Source of the DNA: Liolophura sinensis
Taxonomy: Eukaryota > Mollusca > Polyplacophora > Chitonida > Chitonidae
Direction of reading: 5' to 3'
Length of the DNA stretch: 64,000 bases
Assembly (NCBI RefSeq): GCF_032854445.1
Contig: NC_088303.1
Span: 18,917,501 to 18,981,500, forward strand
Below the pieces are notes generated by a model. That model made no database searches. It worked only from the letters and a program-made list of their open reading frames with translations, and was not told the DNA's origin. Positions 1 through 10,800 of the stretch are shown piece after piece. Every line of letters begins with the position of its first letter. Position 1 is the first letter of the stretch. The translations under genes were made by a program, and so were the position numbers.

Positions 1-2099
1 CTATAAACGACAATGATTTTCCACTTAGTTATAGTTGGGGGAAACCGGAGTACCCGGGGTAAACCATCTACTTTGAACAAGTTAATGCCTAACTTCCCCA
101 CCTCAGATGTATACAGGCACGACACTGTGTTCAACATAAATTAGACGGCACAAACGGTCTCATATTGGTCCTCAACCGATTTATTGTTGGCAACACTTCA
201 CGAACAGTGAGAGCAGGGGAATTTATGAATTCCATGTCCATGGCCAGGATTGAACTGACTATGTATTTCATTGAATGAGGGAGAGCCAAACTCATAAACG
301 ACTCAGTTTGCCGCCTTTCTCGTCGATCCGAGCACAGTGCGTACGGTTATCAGATACCTGAAGTAGGCCTATAATTCCAATACTGCGATTTATGCAAATA
401 CAATTATACAGCGAAATTCCAGTCGCCAATTTTCATAATGATAATTATGATAATGACACTCGGAGAAAGACCTCTATCGTAGCTAAAAATACTTGCTTGA
501 TGAGTTCTTACAAATGGGCAATACTTTGCTATGTACTATTGCAAGTTAAAGGACTAATATGCATTTTTGTCCATGGTTGGCATTGGTGAAATATCGTTTA
601 AAAAAAGCTCACATCCGGGTCATCAGGGAAAACGCATGTGTGAATGCCATGCACCGCCGATATCGTGTAATGTGGGAACAATCTGCTCCAGTCCTGATAT
701 TCTATACCCCACCCTGCCTGAGGTTGCCACGCAGATTTACATGTGCAAACCCACTTTGATCTCTAGTGATTCTCTTACGCAAACAGTGCAGTGCCCAGCA
801 TAGGCACGTGTTATAGAGACTTTGGATTTGGCATCCGCTCAACATCTTGTGAATTTGACCGCGAAGGTAGAACTAATTACCTTTTCGTCTCCAGTTTTCA
901 GCTGTTTGTGATGTTTTGCTGACTTTTTTGGACGCGGTATATTATTGTTGTGTTGTCAGGACAATAGCACAGACAAGGCGTACCTTGGTCTCTGTGACAT
1001 TGACAGAAAGGATTTCTGGATCCTGAAAAACTTATCGATAATGCTCTAAGATCCTCTCTTTGCAGCGCTAAACATACAGTTGCGGTTTCTACCTACTTTT
1101 CGAGGACTGTTCCAGATGCATGCACAATGCGTTGTGCATGCACATCACATCACTCACAACTTGGAACAGTTTTTACAGTAGACATTCAAGCTATTACATG
1201 TAGCCTATATCTACACTTCACATATAGACTGTGCTGAAGTAAAAGAAGCTTTACACAAAATAATATGCTGTGTAATTAAGAGTTCCTAATTTTTCCTCAC
1301 TGAGGAGGAGTGACCTAAATCTATGCATTCGTATATCAGCCGTCGACCAAAATGGACTTTTCAGGTCAATAATCGCAAGTCTAATTCTCCAAATGACGTT
1401 TAGCGTAAACTACCAAAGAACAAACAAAGTATATACAGAACAAAATTAGGACGGAAATGTGCAAAGAGAAGCGGTCAACAGTTTTCAATGATGTAGGAAG
1501 ACGCAAGGAATCTTCTAGGCAAAAGAGGGAAATCGGTATTCAGACAGTGTACCATCTTATATAATAAGTTGTCGATAAAATAATATGTGTCTCAGTTATT
1601 CAACTGCTCATATATCCGACGTGGCAATCTAATTCAACGCGATGAATACACTTCCTCTAAGCGGAATTACCCACAATCGTGAAGCAGACTGGTGCCAGAG
1701 ATTCTGGACGCTTTGTCCATATTACTTAAGAAACTTAAGAAGTGAAGGCGTTTGATGAAATGACCTAAGCACACTGGTATTTTAAGTGATAACACACAGC
1801 ATCTAGCAAATGTTACAAGACGAGATATTTACACGCCATACACAGGACACTTCGAAAGAATTGAAATTTGTCTTTTATTTGTAAAGCCTGTGAGACAGGA
1901 AACTGTTTTGTTCTTTGTACAAATACAAGCAAAGATAATATGTACCCACTGGAAAGTCTGCAGTTTTCTTCAAAACCAGCGGCGAAGGGACTTACATTTC
2001 ATAAGAGATGATGTCTTGGTTGCCCCCAATGTAATGGTCAGGAACTAATCAGCTCGTTTGCCTGATTCTGTCGATACAGTCTCAGTAAAGAAGGAAGAA

Positions 2100-2560
2100 G
2101 GTCTTTACTCTTATGACGTTACGTCTGGTTGCTTTTCCCCTTCTATGTTGTGAGGATCGCGCTAACACATCGATCTGAATAATAAGCATCCCGTATGTAA
2201 ATGGCTAAGAAAATCGTGGACTAGCTTAGAGTCAGGTGAAATGACAATCACAGTATTCATGGTTATGTCATGCTCAGTAGCTAAGAACTGGTGTGTAAAT
2301 AATGACACACTATATTGTCTGAAACATCTTTGTTGTCTTTCTGCACTGAGATGTCATAGATCACTTTTTACGTTGTATTTGCAGATTATAATTTACTGAA
2401 ACTCATTCTCTTCAAAAACATTCATTGGCCACCAGCCCTCTTTGCCTGTTTGAGGAGAAAGCTGTATGCATGTGCTCATTTTGGTTGTTCCCATTTTAAC
2501 ATTGCTTTTGACATGATTTTGGTATTGTCAAGATGGGACCCATCACTCATCCACGGGATT
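2100..2560 (+). repeat. Diverged copy of the sequence upstream of the CAP gene
   Basis: This block aligns collinearly with 4380-4730. Matching landmarks are gatcgcgcta/gatcgcgctg (near 2155 and 4410), catggttatgtca/catggttctgtca (near 2258 and 4511), gtgtgtaaataatg/cgtgtaaaaaatac, and gacccatcactc/gtcccatcacta (near 2536 and 4706). I estimate about 65-70% identity by eye over the best 60 bases. No copy of CAP exon 1 follows the left block. Confidence 0.5.
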
Positions 2561-3463
2561 ATTAATGACAATGAGTTCCAGACAATTACGGAAATAAACT
2601 AGTTCCAAATCTTAGGCATTAGTCCATGTGGACATGAACTTTGATTTCCACCTCACGAAGGAATGTCCAGTAACATAGGAACCTTGTGAGTTGCACTTTC
2701 TGGGTTTTGTGCCCACGGACGACGCAAGACTTTCACTATTTCCTCAGAAAAGTCTGTAAAAACAATCCTGTTTGCAGTGCATATATGTTCGCTGGGGAAA
2801 TGTTACAATTCCTGTCATTTTCCAGATTACGTGACAATCCTCGTTGCATACACCGTAGCCAGTTTTCTCGGAGTAGGTGCCAAGGTTGCATTTCGCCAGT
2901 TACCTGACAACCTCTTAACCCTTGAAACATTAATGCATTTCACAAGGTATCGGACAATCTTGGCTACATGCAGTCTTAGCCGGTTTAATCGGAGGAAGTC
3001 ATAACTAAGAGGGAACTTTTCTTCGCATTTGGGCAGTTCCCCAATAATCGCCTTTACATACACTCGTAATCAGTATCGAGTAAGTCTTAACCCCTAGATC
3101 CCTATCGCATTTTCTTACAGATATATGCCCTTAGAGTCTATTCAGAGAAGGTCATTAGCCTTGGAAGCTTCCCTGCACTTCACCGATTATCTGATTATCC
3201 TCTTTTATACCTACAAGTTCAGAGACGCAGCCAGGTCAAGTCAGTTGAGTGTACATCTCGATTACATCTCTACACACATAATGTTTAAACACTCGATGAA
3301 TTCAATTTCGTTTTCAAATATTATATAGCAGTAGTGAAATGCCAAACTCCTTCCGGTAAGACTTATCAAAGATATTTTATGCACAAGAATATTTCATTTA
3401 TATGATGGCACTCAGTTTTCTGGTATAAAGAATACAAGGTAATGTCCTGGGGGAAATCTCAGC

Positions 3464-3697
3464 ACCAATTTCCTGTCAACGTTCTTAAAGTTAGGTGTCA
3501 GATAAACCGATTAAAGGTAAAATCGAAAAAGTAACATCCAACCACCAATTTCCTCTCTACGTTCTTAAAGTTAGGTGTCAGATAAACCGATTAAAGGTAA
3601 AATCGAAAAAGTAACATCCAACCACCAATTTCCTGTCTACGTTCTTAAAATTAGGTGTCAGATATACCGATGAAAGGTAAAATCGAAAAAGTAACCT
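3464..3697. repeat. Tandem repeat, three 80-bp units
   Basis: Three near-identical units start at 3464, 3544 and 3624, each opening with accaatttcct and containing gttcttaaa, ttaggtgtcagat and ggtaaaatcgaaaaagtaac. The spacing is exactly 80 bp and only a few positions differ, so the triplication looks recent. Confidence 0.9.
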
Positions 3698-4838
3698 CTC
3701 TAGCTTAATCGAAGTCGCCTGGACTGAGGTAGAGTACATGTTCACGGTTGTTCTGTAAAAATCCTCCACTTTCACTGTTCACAGTGCCTTGGTAACAATA
3801 AGAGATTGTCCACTTTGGTGTGACTGTTTTGCGTTGTTTAAGGTTTGTTGAAGATCAATACCATGTGCATACATGTACGTCACACGTGGAAAAGTTTTTC
3901 AGTGACGTATCAAATATCGGTGGTTTACTCCGGGCACTGCAGTTTATTCCATACTTCCATAAAACTGACCGCCATCGCATGAGTGAAACATTTCTGAATA
4001 TTGAAATAAACAACAGTCAAATAGACAAACAAATAAATTATTAATTACTCAATAAAGAAAACAGCATTACATCTGGCACAGAGTACTTATATACCGGTCT
4101 ATCCACAGATCAGTCTGTAACGAGAATAATCCATGAAACTATGTGTGGACATATTGACTTACAACAAACCAAAACAAACTTTTAACTATTCGTAACTACA
4201 CGATGCGCGGAAAGCCTTGGGCTATACGCATGGGTTATCTATTATAGAAAATGTATATGTAATGTTTCATTGCAATAGTTTGGTTGAAAAGGCAACCACT
4301 GACAACAGAGTTGCTTCATTACATCCATAATGTCTAGGTTTGCCGACGAGAAAGGTCTTTATTTCAATCACGTTCTGTTAGCTAAGTTCGCCCTGGTATG
4401 TTCGATAGATCGCGCTGACATACAGACACGGAGCGTATCGGTGACTCCGTGTCTATTGCTCAGAACATTGCTGATTAGTTTAGAGCCATGTATTATGACG
4501 ACCCCAATCTCCATGGTTCTGTCACACTCACTCACCAACAACTAACGTGTAAAAAATACCGCGCTATACTGAGCTAAACGGGACTGTCTTTGCTAAGGGT
4601 TGTTCCCTTTGTGCAGTGGTCGATTTGACAGATCGTTTGTTACGAAATTTTACGTGAAGACAATAAATGATTGTGATTCTGAGGAGTCGGTGATCGTCGC
4701 CATGTCCCATCACTAGTTACTTTGTCACTAGTACTTTGTCAGTCTGCTCGGAGACAACAAACATTGGTCTTCATTCTCTCGGTTCGCAAGCTGCCGCATC
4801 AAAGATCTCACTGAGCACGAACGCTGGACTTGCAAAGC

Positions 4839-7800
4839 ATGATATACCTGTCCAGAACCCTTCTTTTTCAAGAAATCCTCATTTTTGTGTGTCTTGGCTG
4901 TTTAAGAGCTAACTTAACAGAAGCAGACGGAGTGGTGGCGCTCAGTAAGGATCCGCCAGATCTTGACATTGCTAAACTGTCCCGACAAAAACGTGCATCG
5001 GGTACTGTGATTCCAATATCTATGGAAGAAAGGGAGGCTGGTGTATTACGCCACAATGAGTATAGGGCAAAGCAAAATGCTTCTAATATGGAATATATGG
5101 TTCGTATAATATTACGTGATTTATCACAGAACATTTAAGACTTGTCATTCTTTTTGATTTCGTCCTTGTTGACATATTTGGTTTACTACCTCTGTTGCAA
5201 AGCTTCGTTTTTTTTTAAATTTCCAATGCTTTTCTTGTAGACATGGAATTCTGAGCTTGCAAGAATGGCGGAGGAATACATTGGGAAATGTGTGTTTGAG
5301 CACAGTGACATGTTGAATAGAGATAAAGAATATGACTTCACCTATAAACGAGTTGGAGAGAATCTACATTACAACACAAAAGAGTTAAGCCTGGCCAAGG
5401 CCGTGGATGCCTGGTATATAGAAATCAATGACTACACGTACGAGTCGAACACGTGTGCTACAGGGAAAGTGTGCGGTCATTACACACAGGTATGTGTTCC
5501 TTTGTCCAAACTCATTTATATTTTTTAAATTGGGTTTTGCTTAATGCTACAATCAAAAATTCTTCCCCTATAGTCGTCAGTTTATGGATTGAGGAAATTG
5601 GTGTATCCAGCGTAAACCACCCACCTTTGGCAGGTTACTGACGAACTTTCCCCGATATGACGTACAAACACGCGCACACCATAACGGTGAACTGCAACGA
5701 CCGTAAAAGTGAGCAAGCGGCCCCAGAAGCGCCACCCATTGTCACCAAGACCTCATAAGCTGTGAGAGCGGAGTAATCTTCAAATCCCTTCAAAAATTTT
5801 TTGGTTTTTTTTTTTTTTGGTTTTTTTTTTCATGGCTTAATAACTTCAGGCTTCAATAAGAATGATAAAACTCTGTCCCTCCCGGGCTTCCGTACAATGG
5901 AAAGACCACTGAAAACTACCAATTATTTTGTTTTGAACTGAGTCACGTATATTCCGACGGATGTATTTCCTTTATTGACCGCGAGAATACTGTTACATGC
6001 CTCATGTAAAATTGCTTTACTTTCTATTTCAAATTCGGGTGAAATTCTTGTGAAATTTTCTAGTCTATAAGTTGTTTGAGTATAAATGAGTGCTGTTAGA
6101 GAATATACATGTCCATGACGCCATATCCACTGCATCAATGGTTCGACCAATGGTTCACGACTTTTTTACATGTATTCCTGATTATGTAGCGTGGAATTAC
6201 CATCATTCTCACACGTTCAGATCTCGTGTATTAGTGGTAACCAGACTTGGGATTAACACCGAGGATTAACACCGATCAGGAGACATATAGAATCATCTTT
6301 ATCCGTTTGTTTCTTTATCTTTATCTTTTACTTGCCAAAGTTCGGTCGTTTACTCCGGGTAGTCCGTATTCCGGCACCCATGCATAAATTGACTGCGTGG
6401 CATCTCATATACGTGAAATATTACTAAGTACAGCGTTAAACCGATCAAATAAGTAAATATGTAAATGTAATAAATGTCATTACAACGAAAGTAATAAATA
6501 AACACTCTTTTGTCTCGTACAAAAAATTGTGTTTGCGTACAGGTTGTTTGGGCAAAGTCGGAGATGGTGGGCTGCGCTAAAGTCATGTGTCCACTGCTAG
6601 AAGTTCCCTACAAAAAGAAGACGGTGAAGAATGCTGTATACACGGGATGTAATTACGGAGGACCGTATGTTAAGTTTTACTTATCCATTTATATTGAGTG
6701 GTGTTCAGTATGTATCAAGAAGTATTTACTTGCATGTGTCTGACGTCTGGTAGGTTTATGAATTGAAGAAAGCGGAGTGCCAGGAGGAACCACCTGAAGG
6801 CGATATATTCCTTGAAACATGATTCTTCTCAGAAGGCCTCCTTGCTACATGTACTCATCGAGTTTGTTTCCTTTTCCTGGTATTCATTTCGCCATTAGTT
6901 TATTCATTTACTTCTGTTTGATATGTTAGATAATGAATCACGCAGGGGATTGTTCTTATTAATATTAGTTTCCGCAATAGAATACAAATACAACATGTAG
7001 CTCAGGCCGCTGTATTATGCTTTAATGATTGGTATGTTTTTAATTTCCGGGCATCTTTTGTCGATATAAGATTCGAAACCCCACTCAAAATATCAAGTTT
7101 AAAAAGAATTCGTATAACCATATGCAAATGTTTATTAGAATAATTAAACGCAAGTGCTATAGAGTAAAGTGTAAATTATGAGTATCGTATTCATATGAAC
7201 AATTTTCATCAAGATGTTACTTTTGGTTTCGATATTGTAAAAGAAAAGTCATGCAATATTACACTATTTTAACTGGCCGATGGCGGCCAGGATTATGGTA
7301 GGAGGAAACCGTGCAGAGCCTGGAGGAAACTCGCGGCCATCCGCTGGTTGCAGCAACACCTTCTCAAGTATGGCCAGAGAGGGAGCCAGCACGAGCTTGA
7401 CTTGAACTCACAGCTACCTCATAGGTGAGAGGCGCCTGGGTCATTGCGCCTTGTTGTCGTGCTAATCCCCTCAGCTACGGAGGCCCGCTATATGTATTGT
7501 ATTTGACCTCTCATAGAACAGTTAATTACGCTGCTTGAGATTTTATTTCATACGATTTTCTCGCCTGTGGTGTGTTTTTCTGGGACAGAACATAATGTAC
7601 AATGCTCTCTCCAGCCTGTCTATGATCAGATGTCCAGTAGGAGGACATCACCCACTAACCGGATATCGTTAGCGCTTCAGTGGCATATTAGGGTCTAGAA
7701 CGTGTTTTACCAGATCACGACATAAAAGCGTAAAAAAGCCATTGAATGCGTTGCGTGACCCTTGGGTTTTCCTGCGCTTTTTACATATACCGTCAGAAGG

Positions 7801-10800
7801 TTGGCTATCTTGCTTTTGTGATGTCATGAAAAGGGAAGCATATTTTTGGTTTGCAGTAGTTTTCACAGCTCAATCCTTTGTGCACATAATACGTTCAGAT
7901 TACGATGAATTGTAGGAAAATAGAATTGTACTTTGAACAAACATAAAGCTACAATGAACAAAAAACTTCACATGTGGAGAAATGAATTATATTGAATACA
8001 AGGTAGTTAAAATGGACGAATGCCATAATGGCCTGGTCTCACCTGACGAATCCAACCATTTCAGTTGTGGTGAACCACGCGGGGTCCATGCCGGGTGCTC
8101 TTTCGAGGTCACGTGACCACAATTTTATTTGGCTGAGCACTAAGGCGTGTGAAGAAGTTGCTGGTGATTACAAAAAAAAAGTTAACAATCTTTGGCATGC
8201 TCCAAACTGTCCAGTGGATGTTGCACGTGTCATGAGATGCAGTAGACGGACAGGTAACACCCTGAGGGGCGCCTCAGTGACTCAGTTGGTAAGCGCGCTA
8301 GCGCAGCGTAATGACCCAGGAACCTCTCACCAATGCGGTCGCTGTGAGTTCAAGTCCAGCTCATGCTGGCTTCCTCTCCGGCCGTACGTGCGGATGGTCG
8401 TGGGTTTTCCCTGGGCTCTGGCCGGTTTTCTCCCACCGTAATACTGGCCGCCGTCGTATCAGTATATAATATTCTTGAGTACCGCGTAAAACACCAATGA
8501 AATAAATAAATAAATTATTTCATTACTTACTGAGGTTGTTTCTACACACGCCAATGATTTTTCACTGAGTTTTAGTTGATAACTATAACATCAATCAAAT
8601 AAATAAATCAAACAGTGAGGCCCTGTTTACGGTTTGTGTAACTCTCCAGAACATACCAAACCGCTTGCGCGCTGCCATTTTTTGTACCCGACGTGTTGGG
8701 CCGATTCTAACACAGATTAACTGCTATTAACGTCTACGCAGTGCACAATTTCAATTGCATTGGAATCAAATACGAAGGAATAGGGTTGTGTTCAGCGACG
8801 TATCACGTTTTACTTTGCGGTTTGCCGACGGGAGTGAACGTCATGCCTAGTGCTGCGTACAGGAAGTTGATCAATTTCGTGCTGGTGTTGAAGGTGCGCT
8901 TATGTCTTCTCGTAATTCGTGGGAACCTCATTGCAGTGGGATATCGTGACCAGGTTCTTGTTCCGGAGCTGGTGTCGTTCGTGGCTGCTCATGGTCCAGG
9001 CCTACTTGGCAATGCGACACACAGCTGTTTTCACACGAAATTGTCTGCAAAATGCTGGTATTGACGTCATGCGTGTCATGGAGTGGCCATCGAGATCGCC
9101 TGGCCTCGACCCCATCGTCTATTTGTTTATTTATTTGTTTATTTATTTTTATTTAGCACTATGGTAGGAGGACATCGGGCAGAGCCCGGGGAAAACCCAC
9201 GACCATCCGCAGGTTATTGGCAGACCTTCCCACGTACGGCCTGAGGGGATGCCAGCATGAGCTGGGCTTGAACTCACAGCGACCGCATTGGTGAGAGGCT
9301 CCTGGGTCATTACGCTGCGCTAGCGCGCTAACCAAGTGAGCCAAAGAAGCCCTTCCCATCGCCTATAAACCAAATTTATCCAGTAGAAACACACTTTGTT
9401 CCATGCATATTGGTATGTTTGGAACATAAAGTGACACATGAGAACTTTCTGTTTTTGTTCAGTATAGTTATGCAATGTCTGTTCATTTTAAAAATAAAAG
9501 ATAAAGAAGAACCAAACTACAAAATCGTTACGTTTGGAAATACTGTTGTTTTGCTTGGGCCAAATTTCGAATGAATGAAATCATGGTTTAACGACACATC
9601 ACCGAGTAATGTATGTATATATATACATGTAGCAGTGATTCTGTGGCGATATCAAACAGTTAAGGTGTTCAGTTGGCTCAGCCGGTTCTGACCTCAGGTT
9701 TTCACGGAGGAAGGTATGTATGTATGGAATATTGCAACAGTGAATGCATACTCCTTACAGCGCATGTGCCGCACTCCATGCTCGTCGTAGATCGCTTGCG
9801 CCACTAACACGAGCTTGATCTTTGGAGCCTGTGCGACGCATGTAAGCTTGCCTAGGCTTAGCTTCATCAAGCTAAGAGGAGTACTCGCGAGGAATTATTT
9901 AATTAGCATTCATCAATATGCATGTATTTGCTTGAAGGGTTGGTTTGAATCACGCTGTGCATACTTTATATGATAAAAGAATGCACGTGTATAAAAAAGC
10001 ATTGGAAGCAAAGGTCGAGACAGAGTTTTTTGTGTTTTCTCAATGTTTTCTGCTTTATCGCCGTGACTAAGGTGACCTCGACGTTATTTAAGATTTCTGT
10101 ACCAAAATGCGAGTGCTGGCAGTGATTTGAAACGAATGTAGAGAGCGATGCATGCACTATTGATCACCTGAATGATCATTTAAACGTCAACATTTTTTTT
10201 CCTTTTCAGGCATCTTGCTTTTCTGTCAATTCAGCTTTTGTGGTGTTACTTGATTGTTCAGTGTCGCTCATTTCATCTCCTTTTCAAATGACTTTAGTGG
10301 TAACATGGCTGCTGTTAAGCCCTTCCTACTGGGAGACCCGTGTTCAGCGTGTGATCAAAAGAGCTACCCCACTGACCATGGTTGTAAAATGGGCATGTGT
10401 TGTAAGTATTTATTTCAATTATCGGCATACCTCTCTACAGGGTGTCAGTTCTTGTATAGGAGAAGCTATACAATTGCTTTAGGCAATATCAAGCGTCTTT
10501 GATCTAAGACAACTGTATCCCCGGTTTGGTCATCAACCGACAAAAAACTGTTTGAATATTAAATCAAATCAGTAAATATACATAAGCGGACATATTTTCA
10601 TTAAAAATCCCTTCAGGTTTGGTTTTGGTCAAATAATTGTGCAATGTTTGCAGAAGAATTAGACCAATGTCTCCCATAACAAACAGCCGGCCCGGATAGC
10701 ACAGTTGGCAGAGCGTCCGCTTCGGGACCGGTAGATCCAGGATCAATCCTTGATCGAGTCACACCTTAAAAGAGGAAGTTGTAGCTTCCTCGCGTGGCGT

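Larger units (their letters stand above)
1..4838. other. Non-coding upstream region with repeat fragments
   Basis: I recognise no gene here; every ORF is short and without a family signature. At about 30-260 there is a diverged dispersed repeat (aaaccggagtacccgggg, gcaacacttcacgaacagtgag) related to copies near 5580-5790 and 62640-62830. Positions 2100-2560 resemble 4380-4730, which is described as an old duplication. Positions 3464-3697 hold three 80-bp repeats. Around 3905-4040 a SINE-like 3' fragment (ggtttactccgggcactgcag, then gagtgaaacatttctgaat) is seen. The promoter and 5' UTR of the CAP gene should lie in the last few hundred bases, but I see no convincing TATA box or initiator. Confidence 0.5.
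6665..10297. other. CAP intron 3, rich in transposon insertions
   Basis: This 3.6-kb intron contains three family A SINEs (7270-7490, 8265-8513, 9118-9354) and a Tc1/mariner remnant (about 8640-9117). The remainder, including 9362-10297, shows no gene. Confidence 0.6.

Noticed and set aside
4830-4838. Upstream non-ATG start for the CAP protein
   Set aside because: The frame opens at a TTG; the first ATG at 4839 gives a good signal peptide and is preferred.
8028-8441. 137-residue plus-strand ORF
   Set aside because: Its second half is the translated family A SINE head and body; the first half has no similarity.
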